From an uncultured Pseudohongiella sp. (GTDB taxonomy: Bacteria; Pseudomonadota; Gammaproteobacteria; Pseudomonadales; Pseudohongiellaceae), in contig OX638341.1 of assembly GCA_951812965.1 (NCBI GenBank), positions 1,160,438 to 1,224,437 of the forward strand: a stretch of DNA of 64,000 nt. The letters run 5' to 3'. The first letter of the stretch is position 1. Every line of letters begins with the position of its first letter. Positions 39,834-49,040 of the stretch are shown here, piece after piece. The notes below the pieces were generated by a model. It saw only the letters and a list, made by a program, of their open reading frames with translations. It was not told where the DNA came from and ran no database searches. A program made the position numbers and the translations under genes.

Positions 39834-40822
39834 CTCTGCCCCAGGAATGCAAGCACATCTTCAGCGGATTGCTCCGTTGCCTCGATCTGTATCAAATGGC
39901 CAACGTTTTCATACATCTTCAATTCGCTATTGGGCAACAAGTCGTGAGCCCTGTTGCATACATCGGGAGGCACCAGCACATCCTCCACCCCGCAAAGCAA
40001 CAACACAGGTTGCTCGATTTCGTGAGCCCGCGGCGCCAAATCCTCCTCAATATCCATGGTTGCCAGAAATTGGCGGAACATGAGCGTTATCGCGTAGCGG
40101 TTTCCTTCATGCCGCAATATCCTTCCGAATTCTGCTACTACTTCAGGTGTCACGCTATCCGGGTCCGCGTACATCGTTTGAAGCGCGGCTTCCACCGCCC
40201 ATGGCGAACCGACTTTGCCCAACAATCGCTCCGTTATGGACAAGGACTTGTCGTTCAGTACACCCTCAAGGTCGACCTGATCTTCAAAAAACACACCCTC
40301 GAAATCATATCCGCCTTCAGGTGGAATTCCTTCCGGGCCGACCAGGATCATGGCGTTGACCTGCTCGGGGTATGTGAGTGCGTACTGAAGCGCTACGCCG
40401 CCTCCCATTGAATGACCTGCCATGGTAAAGCTGTCCACTCCCAGTTCGTTCAAAAGTTCGCGTACCGACTGAACCATGTCCTGTCGAGTATACCGGTCGC
40501 TTGCCGTGCGTCCGGTCAGGCCATGCGCAGGCAGGTCCATGGAGATCATGCGGTAATCGTCTTGCAGCCAGGGCGTCCAGTATTCCCAGTTCTGAAGTGA
40601 ACCGTAGCCGCCATGCACCAGCACGATGACGGGCCCACTCATGTTGCCCTGGTCGCGGAAGTGCATGTTCGCGCCCATGGGCAACTCGATAAACTCGGAT
40701 TCCTCATTGATGTATTGGCTGAGTTCCTCTCGCGCAAGATCAGACCGAAACAGCAGCGCCCAGGCCCCGATGACCAGCAAAGCGATTATTGCGGCAAGAC
40801 CGACGAGTATCTTTTTCAGCAT
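39830..40822 (-). CDS. Membrane-anchored alpha/beta hydrolase
   Basis: A 330-residue protein with an N-terminal TM (about residues 5-25, ILVGLAAIIALLVIGAWALL). The hydrolase core follows: VIVLVHGGYGSLQNW (oxyanion), DLPAHGLTGR, nucleophile elbow MAGHSMGGGVAL, acid in LCGVEDVLVP and histidine in NVGHLIQIE. This is the usual triad order. Its stop overlaps the start of the UGSC selenoprotein gene, so the two are co-translated. Substrate not evident. Confidence 0.87.
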   Translation of the reverse strand: MLKKILVGLAAIIALLVIGAWALLFRSDLAREELSQYINEESEFIELPMGANMHFRDQGNMSGPVIVLVHGGYGSLQNWEYWTPWLQDDYRMISMDLPAHGLTGRTASDRYTRQDMVQSVRELLNELGVDSFTMAGHSMGGGVALQYALTYPEQVNAMILVGPEGIPPEGGYDFEGVFFEDQVDLEGVLNDKSLSITERLLGKVGSPWAVEAALQTMYADPDSVTPEVVAEFGRILRHEGNRYAITLMFRQFLATMDIEEDLAPRAHEIEQPVLLLCGVEDVLVPPDVCNRAHDLLPNSELKMYENVGHLIQIEATEQSAEDVLAFLGQR

Positions 40823-40948
40823 GGTCGTTCAACAGATGTGGTGGGCTTGCGGCCTATGCGAACCGCCCTGTGCAAGAGAATGTAATCCAGTTCCGTATCC
40901 TGCGCCAACTTGGCCGGAATATAGATTCTCCACGTTTCCCAAAGAAAT

Positions 40949-40984
40949 ATATTAATTGCTTTAGGCGCGAAAAGAAATTAATAT
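40949..40984 (+). promoter_or_regulatory. hipBA promoter with inverted-repeat operator
   Basis: ATATTAATT (40949-40957) and AATTAATAT (40976-40984) form a perfect 9-bp inverted repeat, 18 bases apart. Within it, TTGCTT (40956-40961) and TAATAT (40979-40984) are 17 bases apart and can serve as -35 and -10. A HipB-type repressor bound to the repeat would block this promoter, the expected autoregulation. The region is strikingly AT-rich compared with its surroundings. Confidence 0.6.
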
Positions 40985-41022
40985 GCTTCATCTTAGAAAA
41001 AAGCAATTTACAGGTTTCTTTG

Positions 41023-41355
41023 ATGAAGTCGATTTTGAATCAGCTCAAAGCCCGCAGAATCGCGTTGGGACTTAAGCAGCACGACATGTTTTTGCGCATT
41101 GGCGTTTCGCGCCAGCAATACCAGCAACTGGAGTCCAGAGGCAATCCTCGGCTGAATACACTTGAGCTTGTCACCAAAGGGCTCAAGAGCCGCCTCATGC
41201 TGATTCCCGAGGAAGACCTAGCCACTGTGCAAGCCGTTCTTGCGGGCTCGCACCTGGCCGACGAGGGCGCCGAATATGCTTCGGCTGGTCAATCGAACGA
41301 CCAGCAGCCACTGTCCGACGACCCTTGGCAGGGAATGCTTGGGGATGACGAATGA
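41023..41355 (+). CDS. HipB-like antitoxin, HTH XRE family
   Basis: A 110-residue protein. Residues about 5-55 are an XRE helix-turn-helix (LKARRIALGLKQHDMFLRIG, then SRQQYQQLESRGNP). The C-terminal tail is acidic. The ATG at 41023 is the first to give an HTH at the N-terminus; the open frame upstream covers the promoter. It overlaps the next gene by ATGA. It should repress its own operon and neutralise the HipA-like kinase. Confidence 0.85.
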   Translation: MKSILNQLKARRIALGLKQHDMFLRIGVSRQQYQQLESRGNPRLNTLELVTKGLKSRLMLIPEEDLATVQAVLAGSHLADEGAEYASAGQSNDQQPLSDDPWQGMLGDDE

Positions 41356-42650
41356 AAGACGATAAGGGCAACACAGTTAGTCTGCTCCGGTTACGAATCC
41401 ACGATTGGCTGCTGGGCTATCTTGCGGGATTCGAAAACGGCCGGAACGTGTTGCACTTCGCTGACGAATACAGGAGAGACCCGAACCGTCCAACCTTCAG
41501 TCTTATCACGCATCCGGAATTTGCACGTTCCGAAAAAACCATGGCGGAACCCTGGGCGCGGAATCAAATACTCCACCCAACACTATCCAATCTGCTGCCG
41601 GAAGGAGATTTGAGAAAACTGATCGCACAGCGGTTGAAAGTTCACGTTGATGACGAGTTTCGTCTGTTGGCGTATCTCGGCAAGGACTTGCCGGGTGCTT
41701 TGATTGTCGAGCCGGCTGACCCGGCGGACATTCCTCCAGGACGATTGAATCGTCTCGGTTACGCAAGAGCGAAATGGTTCGATATGAGTGAACGGGCAAA
41801 TCAGTATTCGTTGGCAGGCGTCCAAATGAAATTTTCCATGGATGAGGAAAAAGACGGCCGCTTCAATACGTACGGGGGCGACGAGTTGGGGGGCTGGATT
41901 GTCAAAACGCCATCCGTAAAGCACAGAAATGTTCCACTCAATGAATTCACGGCAATGAGTCTGGCGGCCTTGTCAGGAATAGATGTTCCTGAATTCAAAT
42001 TGATTCAAGTGAGCAAACTGAAAAATCTTCCACGGACCAGTCTCCCGGAAGAGAAATTGGCCTTTGCGATCAGGCGATTTGATCGAAGTGGCAACGAACG
42101 CATTCACATGGAGGATTTCGCGCAAGTCCTGGTGAAGTACCCTCATGAAAAATATGATTCTGCCAACTACGAGCAAATCGGCAGAATAGTTTATGAGTAC
42201 TCTGGTGATGGATTGGCCGACGCGCAGCAATTTGCCCGGCGACTGCTGGTAAACATCCTGCTGGCCAATGGGGATGCCCATCTCAAGAACTGGAGCATGT
42301 ACTACCCGGATCAGTTCACACCGAGGTTGTCACCCGCATACGACATCGTGACGACCAAGGTCTATTTTGAAGATGAACAGAGATTCGCCTTGAATCTCGG
42401 TAAAACAAAAAATTGGTATAGCGTGGGGATGGCCAACTTCAAGTACTGGGCGGAAAAATCCGGAATTCCATGGCGCACGATCAAGCCGCACTTGGACGAT
42501 ACGATAGAAAAGGCGCGCGAACTGTGGCCGAATGCACTAGCTGACCTGCCTATGGACCCGGTCCAACAGGCTGGTCTGAAAGCCCATTGGGCCAGATTGC
42601 AAAGCGAGTTTCGGATCCAGACAGCACACAAGACAGGAGGACACTCATGA
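41352..42650 (+). CDS. HipA-like serine/threonine kinase toxin
   Basis: A 432-residue protein with the HipA layout: an N-terminal domain with LSNLLPEGDLRKLIAQRL, the SLAGVQMKFSM block, IVKTPS around the ATP-site lysine, and the kinase core LLANGDAHLKNWSMYY followed by LSPAYDIVTTKVYF with the metal-site Asp. HipA kinases phosphorylate glutamyl-tRNA synthetase or another target and slow growth. It overlaps the antitoxin gene upstream and the small membrane gene downstream (both 4 bp). Confidence 0.92.
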   Translation: MKDDKGNTVSLLRLRIHDWLLGYLAGFENGRNVLHFADEYRRDPNRPTFSLITHPEFARSEKTMAEPWARNQILHPTLSNLLPEGDLRKLIAQRLKVHVDDEFRLLAYLGKDLPGALIVEPADPADIPPGRLNRLGYARAKWFDMSERANQYSLAGVQMKFSMDEEKDGRFNTYGGDELGGWIVKTPSVKHRNVPLNEFTAMSLAALSGIDVPEFKLIQVSKLKNLPRTSLPEEKLAFAIRRFDRSGNERIHMEDFAQVLVKYPHEKYDSANYEQIGRIVYEYSGDGLADAQQFARRLLVNILLANGDAHLKNWSMYYPDQFTPRLSPAYDIVTTKVYFEDEQRFALNLGKTKNWYSVGMANFKYWAEKSGIPWRTIKPHLDDTIEKARELWPNALADLPMDPVQQAGLKAHWARLQSEFRIQTAHKTGGHS

Positions 42651-42859
42651 ATTTCGCGGAGTTTACAAAAGCGTTAGGGGTGGCCGTATTTGTCCTGGTG
42701 CTAACCCTTGCCGCCAGTTTCCCCATGTTTCCCATACTGATTGATATACCATTGAGTTCATTTTTCACTGCTGCGATTTTGCTGTCGCTTGTAGTCAAAA
42801 TAATCGCTGCGCTCTGGGGCGCCAATCTTGGCTTTGCCGGTCGGTCGGCGCCGGATTGA
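42647..42859 (+). CDS. Small membrane protein downstream of hipA
   Basis: A 70-residue protein with two TM segments (about residues 8-28 and 34-58). The ATG at 42647 overlaps the hipA stop (ATGA) and has a strong AGGAGG about six bases upstream, so it is likely translated. I do not recognise a family. Its overlap with the toxin gene makes it part of the same transcript; whether it modulates the toxin is unknown. Confidence 0.7.
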   Translation: MNFAEFTKALGVAVFVLVLTLAASFPMFPILIDIPLSSFFTAAILLSLVVKIIAALWGANLGFAGRSAPD

Positions 42860-42893
42860 ATCGCCGGGGTTCGGCGGTTCGTAAGGAGCATCC

Positions 42894-43862
42894 GTGTCTG
42901 TCTTGAGCTGGATTATCTATATTCCGCTGCAAATCGTTTTTATTCCGTTCGCGATCGTCGGTGTCGTGCTGGTTTCCTACAAGCAACTGGTCGTCAGCAA
43001 GGGGCTGGGCGTTCCCCAATCCGCGATAGAAATTCTAAACGGCCGCTGGACCATGCACATTTTCGGTTTGCGGCCGGATAAAGCGAGCGCCGAACTGGCG
43101 GCCACATTACCGAACGATTCCCTGGCAGGGCTCTGGCTGGTCCTGTTTCCCTTATGGGTAAAATCCAGAGTTTCGGGAAAGCTGTTTTTGTATCCGCGCG
43201 TGCCGGAACCGGGGTCGGAAAGTCTGCTTGATCTGATCACGGCGCGAACCTTGTATTTCGACCGGATTATCGAACGGCAGATCGCACAGGTCGAACAATT
43301 CGTGGTCATGGGTGCGGGTTACGACATGCGTGCGTACGGTGAATTCAACCGCGATGGCGTGGCTCTATTCGAGGTCGACCAGGCCGGCATGCAGCGGCAC
43401 AAACGTGAATCACTGAACAAGGCAGGCATTTCCAACGAGCATGTGAGATTCGTGGAGGTCGATTTCAGCAAGGAGAACGCGTTCACGAAAATGCTCGAGG
43501 CAGGCTACGACCCGGGCAGGAAAACTCTCTTTCTCTGGGAAGGGGTTACTCTTTACCTGTCCGATGCCGATGTCCGCAAAACCATGCGGGATGTCCGCGG
43601 CAATGCGCCGGCGGGTAGCGTATTGCTCGCGGATATATACGCTGATCGCATTATCGAGCGCTTTCGGCGCGGCGCCACGGGCAAGGCGCTTGAATACACC
43701 GAGGAAGGAGTCGACTTCAGCCTCAACTTCGCCAGTGATCATGAAGAAAAATTATCCGCGTTTGTCGAAAGCGAATCGATGACGACAGGCGAGACTTTCT
43801 TCCTGGGGAGCAAAAATGTAAAAGGTCCCTTTGTGGCGGTTGTGGAAATGCGGATCGATTGA
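42894..43862 (+). CDS. Class I SAM-dependent methyltransferase, LCM (leucine carboxyl methyltransferase-like) family
   Basis: A 322-residue protein. It has an N-terminal hydrophobic segment (about residues 4-25, IYIPLQIVFIPFAIVGVVLV), then the LCM core: ITARTLYFDRIIERQI, VVMGAGYDMRAY (the SAM glycine loop), FEVDQ with the ribose-binding acid, and FLWEGVTLYL. Start is GTG at 42894 with AAGGAG seven bases upstream. Such proteins methylate carboxyl groups of varied substrates; the target is unknown. The gene directly precedes the PQQ dehydrogenase. Confidence 0.85.
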   Translation: MSVLSWIIYIPLQIVFIPFAIVGVVLVSYKQLVVSKGLGVPQSAIEILNGRWTMHIFGLRPDKASAELAATLPNDSLAGLWLVLFPLWVKSRVSGKLFLYPRVPEPGSESLLDLITARTLYFDRIIERQIAQVEQFVVMGAGYDMRAYGEFNRDGVALFEVDQAGMQRHKRESLNKAGISNEHVRFVEVDFSKENAFTKMLEAGYDPGRKTLFLWEGVTLYLSDADVRKTMRDVRGNAPAGSVLLADIYADRIIERFRRGATGKALEYTEEGVDFSLNFASDHEEKLSAFVESESMTTGETFFLGSKNVKGPFVAVVEMRID

Positions 43863-43863
43863 A

Positions 43864-46011
43864 ATGACATATTCCAGCAGAAAGAAAAACCGGGCGCCGG
43901 CAATCTTGCTGGCGGTCGTGGGAATAATGGCGGGCGTTGCCTCAGCGCTTGGGGCGGAGCAGGCGGGCGGCAGGGGCGATGTGGACGATGCGAGAATCGT
44001 CGCATCTCCGGAAGTCGAACCCGGGAGTTGGCTGACTTACGGCCAGACATACAAGGAACAGCGTTTCTCCCGACTGACACAGATCACTCCAGACAACATA
44101 AACGACCTTGGCCTGGCCTGGACCCGCACGATCGGCGACTACAACATGCGCATGCAAGGCACGCCGCTGGTCGTGGACGGCGTAATGTACGTCACCAACG
44201 GCTGGAGCGTGGTGTATGCGCTCGACGCGGCCAATGGCGATGAGATCTGGCGCTACGACCCGGAAGTGGATCGCAGCTATGCGCGTCTCGCCTGTTGCGG
44301 TCCCGCTCATAATCGGGGCGTCGCAGTCTACGAGGGGAAGGTATACGTGGGTACGTTCGACGGCCGCTTGCTGGCCATCGACGCAAGCACCGGCGAAGAA
44401 GTCTGGGACGTGGATACCTGGATTCCGGCAGGTCTGGGCCGCTTCAATATCACCGGAGCGCCAAGGGCCGCCGCCGGAAAAGTATATATCGGCCAGGGTA
44501 GCGGCGAGTCCGGCCATCGCCGCGGTTATGTCACCGCCTACGATGCGGAAACCGGCGCAGTCGAATGGCGCTTTTTCCTCGTACCCGGCGACCCGAGCCA
44601 GCCTTTCGAGCATCCGGAGATGGAACTTGCCGCCCAGACCTGGGGTGGCGAATGGTGGAAGTACGGCGGCGGGGGCACGGCGTGGAATTCGCTGGTGTAC
44701 GACGAGGAATTCAACAGTCTCTACATCGGGGTGGGGAACGGCGCTCCCTGGCCGCGGGAAATACGTTCCCCGGGCGGCGGAGACGATCTGTTTCTGTCCA
44801 CCATCGTTTCCGTCGATGTGGATTCCGGCCGCATGAACTGGTACTACCAGACCACACCGGGCGACAACTGGGATTTCAGTTCCGCCATGGACATGGCGCT
44901 CGGAGAGATCGAACTCGGCGGTGAATTGCGCAAGGTCTTGCTGCAAGCGCCCAAGAACGGGTTTTTCTACGTAATCGATCGGGAAGACGGGGAGCTGTTG
45001 CGCGCCCATGCCTATACCGAAGGCATCACCTGGGCCACCCATGTCGATATGGAAACCGGCCGGCCCGTCGAGAATCCGGATGTGGTCTACGAAGTGAATC
45101 CGCAATGGATTCTTCCGGCTAATTCCGGCGCGCACAACTGGGAACCCCAGTCCTGGGACAACGACCAGGGGCTGATGTATTTCTATTACCACGATATCGC
45201 CAATTTCTATTCGCTTGACGAGACATTCGTGGAAACCGGGGTTTACGAAATTCGCGAGCGCGGACTGAGTCTCGGCTGGGGCGAAGGCGAATATCGCCGC
45301 CGCCTGATCGAGCAGGCGGAACCGAGGCCGGAGTCCCGGGCGTTCGTCGGCGCCTTCGACCCGATCACCGGGCAATACAAATGGCGTCAGCCGTTGCAGG
45401 AGATTTATAACGGCGGCGTGCTCGCGACCCGTTCAGGATTGTTGTTCCAGGGCGAGGGTACGGGAGAATTCGTGGTTCGCGAGACCGAACGCGGCGAGGC
45501 GATCTGGCGCTTCCTGGCGCCCGGCACTTTTCGCTCCACCTCAGTAATGAGCTACCAGATCGGCGACACACAATATGTGGCGTCAATGATGAACGGCGAC
45601 CGGGCGATCGATCTCGGTGGCGCTGTCGTGGTTTTCAAGTTGGGAGGCGAGGCCACATTGCCGGTCGCGGAAATCGTGCAGTCGCAAGTTCCCGAACAAC
45701 CCGATGACGAATACGGCGCGGAAGACGTCTCCTTGGGCGATGATCTGTATCACGCGCAATGCGCAAGTTGTCACGGCGGCATCGGCATTCCTTCCGAAGT
45801 CGCGATCGTCGCGCCCGACCTGCGGTTGATGACAAGGGACACCCATGCTGAATTCGAAAGCATCGTGCTCGAGGGTTCGCGTGCCGAACAGGGCATGCCG
45901 GATTTCGCGGATGCGTTGACCGCGGAGCAACTGGAATCCGTCAGGGCATTCGTGGTGACGCAGGCGAGACTGCTGCGGCAGTGGCAGTCGGATCGCCAGG
46001 CCGCGAATTAG
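43864..46011 (+). CDS. PQQ-dependent quinohemoprotein alcohol dehydrogenase
   Basis: A 715-residue periplasmic enzyme with a signal peptide (about residues 1-31). An 8-bladed PQQ propeller follows, with a vicinal Cys pair in LACCGPAHNRG, the conserved GDNWDFSSAMDMAL, repeated GEEVWDVDTW-type blade motifs, and a C-terminal cytochrome c domain with CASCHGG and a downstream Met. This is a type II quinohemoprotein alcohol dehydrogenase. It starts 2 bp after the methyltransferase gene. It oxidises an alcohol to an aldehyde or acid and feeds electrons to the respiratory chain. Confidence 0.93.
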   Translation: MTYSSRKKNRAPAILLAVVGIMAGVASALGAEQAGGRGDVDDARIVASPEVEPGSWLTYGQTYKEQRFSRLTQITPDNINDLGLAWTRTIGDYNMRMQGTPLVVDGVMYVTNGWSVVYALDAANGDEIWRYDPEVDRSYARLACCGPAHNRGVAVYEGKVYVGTFDGRLLAIDASTGEEVWDVDTWIPAGLGRFNITGAPRAAAGKVYIGQGSGESGHRRGYVTAYDAETGAVEWRFFLVPGDPSQPFEHPEMELAAQTWGGEWWKYGGGGTAWNSLVYDEEFNSLYIGVGNGAPWPREIRSPGGGDDLFLSTIVSVDVDSGRMNWYYQTTPGDNWDFSSAMDMALGEIELGGELRKVLLQAPKNGFFYVIDREDGELLRAHAYTEGITWATHVDMETGRPVENPDVVYEVNPQWILPANSGAHNWEPQSWDNDQGLMYFYYHDIANFYSLDETFVETGVYEIRERGLSLGWGEGEYRRRLIEQAEPRPESRAFVGAFDPITGQYKWRQPLQEIYNGGVLATRSGLLFQGEGTGEFVVRETERGEAIWRFLAPGTFRSTSVMSYQIGDTQYVASMMNGDRAIDLGGAVVVFKLGGEATLPVAEIVQSQVPEQPDDEYGAEDVSLGDDLYHAQCASCHGGIGIPSEVAIVAPDLRLMTRDTHAEFESIVLEGSRAEQGMPDFADALTAEQLESVRAFVVTQARLLRQWQSDRQAAN

Positions 46012-46041
46012 CGGCTGATCGTTACTGGCTCCAGCTTGGCC

Positions 46042-47049
46042 TCATCGGCTCCAGCTTGGCAGCCAGGTGTCGTCTTCGATTCCGGCCGCTTCCTGCTTGC
46101 GCGCCCCGCTGAGCATCAGGGGCATCGCGTAGTTGGCCTCGTGACAGGCGTACTCAAACAAATCCGCGTCAGTGAGTTGCATCTCAACGACGGCGGTAAA
46201 CCTGTCTTCATACATCTCGGGGTCGTCTACCGTATATTCGTATTCCAGCCGGTTTTCGTCCAGGCGCGTGAAGCGTTCGGTCAGAACCATGTTTTCGCCG
46301 GTGCCGCTGAATCGGCTCAGATGCGTGAAGTTGCTGGTTGTGACAACAAAGGTGTCCCCGTCCCATTCGCCGCGTGAGTCACCCTTCCACAAGCGCATGT
46401 TTTCGGGCAGGGCTTCGCCGCCATTGGTTGGAATGATGCGGTGGTCGTTGACCATCTCGGTCTGGATGACGATGTAGTCCTCGGTCTGTACCAGTGTAAT
46501 GAAGTTATTGTAAGCGCCCGAGCGCATGGGCGGGCCGGCATTGAAACCGAGTATGCAGCGGTCAAACAGATTGCGGTCTTCCGGGCCATGGGGCGAACGC
46601 GCTTGCAGGGCGCGAAAATGCGCGGCCGTTTCCCTTCCGCGTTCGGTCATGGCAGGCATGCGGCCGTCGGGCGGATAAATCAGTTGGGAAGTCCGCATGG
46701 TGGTGGTCATGGTCGTTCCCTGATCCAGATAGAACGAGTTGTAGCCTGCGTCGAGATCGCCCTGGTCATGCTCGCCGTCAAATTCCTGTGCTTCCCGGGC
46801 GGCCCTGGCGTCGCGCACGGCTGCCTCATATTCGGCGACTTCTTCCGCAGAAAGAAATTCCCGGTCCGCGAACGCGGCCGGGCGCTGAAAAGGCGTCACG
46901 GTGCGAAAATCCCAGTTGCCCTGCAGGCTGGGTTTGCCCCAGGGTTTCATCGGGACTGTCTCAGGGTCAGCGGCAAACGCGGATTGCCAAAGCAGCACGG
47001 CGCCAAGGCTGATTGCCAGGGCAACCGGAAATTTTGCGATTCTGTTCAT
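46042..47049 (-). CDS. Conserved secreted protein, GxWEGDTLVV family (paralog 1)
   Basis: A 335-residue protein with a signal peptide (to about residue 26, WQSAFAADP). Features are PWGKPSLQGNWDFRTVTPFQ, TERGRETAAHFRALQARS and a C-terminal region with GEWDGDTFVVTTSNFTHL, MYEDRFTAVVEMQLTDADLF. The last motif block resembles those of the 295- and 328-residue proteins nearby (47090-47977 and 59743-60729), so the three form one extended family. I do not know its function. It is downstream of the PQQ dehydrogenase but on the opposite strand, and not overlapping. Confidence 0.75.
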   Translation of the reverse strand: MNRIAKFPVALAISLGAVLLWQSAFAADPETVPMKPWGKPSLQGNWDFRTVTPFQRPAAFADREFLSAEEVAEYEAAVRDARAAREAQEFDGEHDQGDLDAGYNSFYLDQGTTMTTTMRTSQLIYPPDGRMPAMTERGRETAAHFRALQARSPHGPEDRNLFDRCILGFNAGPPMRSGAYNNFITLVQTEDYIVIQTEMVNDHRIIPTNGGEALPENMRLWKGDSRGEWDGDTFVVTTSNFTHLSRFSGTGENMVLTERFTRLDENRLEYEYTVDDPEMYEDRFTAVVEMQLTDADLFEYACHEANYAMPLMLSGARKQEAAGIEDDTWLPSWSR

Positions 47050-47089
47050 CTCTTGTACCTGCCAATTTGATCAGGTTGAAAATCAGTTG

Positions 47090-47977
47090 CTACAGGTCCG
47101 GCGCGGCCGACTCCGGATCGATTCGCACATTTCCGTCGAGATCCCTGGGCCCGTCATAGCCCCTGCGCAGATGGTCGTACAACAGATCCTCGGCGAATTC
47201 GACGCACTTGTATTCGAGAATTCTGGCATTGGGTTCGAGCCGCCGGTATAGCGGCAGGCTGATGGTCCAGGGGCGGCTGAATACTTCCGGGTCGGTAATC
47301 GTGGCCTCGTATTGAATGTGGTTTTCGCCGACCGGCGTATAGCGTTCCTCGACGTGCAGCGAGCCGCTGTGATAGTTGCCGGAAGCGTCGAACCAGGTCT
47401 CGGCCATTTGCGAAGTCACGTCAACAACCAGGGTGTCGCCTTCCCAATGCCCAAGTGAATAGCCCATCCACGAAGGCAGCGGCGCTTCCGTGCCGGGTCT
47501 GTCCATGTGGATGACCCGGCTGTTGCCGCCGAATTCGTAGGCGATGAAGATCTTGCTATCGGTTTGCAGGATCTGCAACGGAAAGGGCATATAGGTCAGA
47601 CGGGGAATGCCGGGGATGTAGCATTTTGCCGCTGGGTCGAGGTTGGTCCAGTCCGCGCGGTTCACATCCCTTTGCGGCAGAGCTTCGGGCAAGTAGGGAA
47701 TTTCACCACCTTCGACCACGCTCATTCCCGCCGGAATACCGCCGAAGGCGCCAAGTACGCCGGTTACGGGAGTCTTGCTGGCGGTGTGGCCTTCAAGATT
47801 CCAGCCGGGAGCGCCTAGTGCCTGCCAGACTCCATTCAGGTTGGGCGCGGCCGACTCTTGAGTATCCGGCGGTACGCCAACCTGGGCCCGTTCATTGGTT
47901 TCCGGCGAACACGCCGCCAGGGCGGCCGCAACAACCACTGTCACAATCAACTGTCTGGTGTTTGCGACTGGACTCAT
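47090..47977 (-). CDS. Conserved lipoprotein, GxWEGDTLVV family (paralog 2)
   Basis: A 295-residue protein with a lipobox (AALAACSPET), so probably an outer- or inner-membrane lipoprotein. It has PRLTYMPFPLQILQTDSKIF, then MGYSLGHWEGDTLVVDV and EERYTPVGENHIQYEATITD, very similar to the corresponding parts of the 59743-60729 protein. The start may be ATG 47977, or GTG 47983, which overlaps the DUF6152 stop by GTGA. It is in an operon with the DUF6152-like gene. Confidence 0.8.
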   Translation of the reverse strand: MSPVANTRQLIVTVVVAAALAACSPETNERAQVGVPPDTQESAAPNLNGVWQALGAPGWNLEGHTASKTPVTGVLGAFGGIPAGMSVVEGGEIPYLPEALPQRDVNRADWTNLDPAAKCYIPGIPRLTYMPFPLQILQTDSKIFIAYEFGGNSRVIHMDRPGTEAPLPSWMGYSLGHWEGDTLVVDVTSQMAETWFDASGNYHSGSLHVEERYTPVGENHIQYEATITDPEVFSRPWTISLPLYRRLEPNARILEYKCVEFAEDLLYDHLRRGYDGPRDLDGNVRIDPESAAPDL

Positions 47978-47979
47978 GT

Positions 47980-48405
47980 TCACTGTCTTTCTTCAGGCGG
48001 GGCGCCCACACCGGAAGATCCCATGAAAATACTGCGCCCATCAGCGAAGGTAATGTCACGTCCGCTGCCGCGGCATTTCGGTGTGCAATCCGGGTCCTTG
48101 CTGGCGTATCCGCGCACACGAATCTCGGTGCCCGGCAACAAAATTGTCCGCGTCAATCCCGCCCGCAACAGCGTATTGGGCGTGCCGCCTTCCAGCATCC
48201 ATTGCTGTATCGTTCCGTCTTCCAGTTCCGCATCCATATGTAGCCAGGTGTGAGGGTTTACCCATTCCATGCCTGTGATTACACCGCGAAGCTGAATCGG
48301 TTTGTCGATATCGAACTCGGAAGAAAACGCGTGGTGGCCGCCTGCCGAATTTTGCAGCAGCGCTGCGGCAAGAGTTACCAGACCAATAGAAAGACTCAAT
48401 CTCAT
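47980..48405 (-). CDS. DUF6152-like secreted protein (copy A)
   Basis: A 141-residue protein with a signal peptide (about residues 1-22). The core HHAFSSEFDIDKPIQLRGVI and MEWVNPHTWLHMDAELEDG match DUF6152 proteins. The second copy (63042-63425) has the same plan. Function unknown. It heads the minus-strand operon with the lipoprotein and precedes the palindromic repeat. Confidence 0.82.
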   Translation of the reverse strand: MRLSLSIGLVTLAAALLQNSAGGHHAFSSEFDIDKPIQLRGVITGMEWVNPHTWLHMDAELEDGTIQQWMLEGGTPNTLLRAGLTRTILLPGTEIRVRGYASKDPDCTPKCRGSGRDITFADGRSIFMGSSGVGAPPEERQ

Positions 48406-48492
48406 ATCGCCTCCCCACCGTGTTGCGTTCGCGAAGCATTATTCACCATTTTGTCCCAGGCCAATACTAATTGGCAACCAGGTGTGCGGGAC

Positions 48493-48524
48493 CGGTAGGG
48501 GCGAGGCATGCCTCGCCCCTACCG
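48493..48524. repeat. Palindromic repeat element, copy 3
   Basis: A perfect 32-bp palindrome from 48493 to 48524 with the core GGGCGAGGCATGCCTCGCCC. The arms read CGGTAG on the left and CTACCG on the right, giving the fullest version of the element. It lies between the DUF6152 gene and the 48587 gene. Confidence 0.9.
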
Positions 48525-48586
48525 TCTCGCATGAAACGGAATCAACCGTCAACGGTCCGTCGATTCAGTCTCACATGTGTCTGGAT

Positions 48587-49000
48587 CTAAACAACCAGGA
48601 TCGGATAGACCTTGCCGTATGCGACTATGAGAATCTGCTGCACTTCCCGCGTAAATTCCCGGGCGTGAATCGCCAGTATTGCGGCCCATTGTGTATCGAT
48701 ATCGGAGACTACCTGCGCCAGTTCGGCGCTATCGGCGGCAGTGAAAGCTACCCGGTAGGCAGGAAGCAGACTCGCAAGACTTTCCCGGCGCCTTTCCAGA
48801 ATTTCTTTCTGTTCTTTCGGTATCAGATCGTAATAGGCGCGGATGACAAGAGCCGGATCGTCTGCAGTGGACAGGGATTCGATGCGGCCGACGAGATGTC
48901 CTTCGATGCTGAGCAGTATCGGCTCCGGCTCGGCCGCTGTCGAATGATCCGACGATAATCCGATGACGCATAAGGCGCCGCAAGCCAGTAAACGGCGCAT
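48587..49000 (-). CDS. Secreted hypothetical protein
   Basis: A 137-residue protein with a signal peptide (from the ATG at 49000: MRRLLACGALCVIGLSS, cleavage near STAAEP). The mature part is mostly helical (AYYDLIPKEQKEILERRRES, ELAQVVSDIDTQWAAILA). I do not recognise a family. A decayed copy of its middle lies at 56641-56701 (about 50 of 61 bases match). It is close to, and downstream of, the RGWTDGFPVVPPT protein gene. Confidence 0.6.
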   Translation of the reverse strand: MRRLLACGALCVIGLSSDHSTAAEPEPILLSIEGHLVGRIESLSTADDPALVIRAYYDLIPKEQKEILERRRESLASLLPAYRVAFTAADSAELAQVVSDIDTQWAAILAIHAREFTREVQQILIVAYGKVYPILVV

Positions 49001-49040
49001 CGATCTAAAGTGCAAATCAATCAAGGCATTCGCCCATTCG

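Noticed and set aside
43942..45375. 477-codon minus-strand open frame
   Set aside because: Antisense to the PQQ dehydrogenase; no recognisable motifs.
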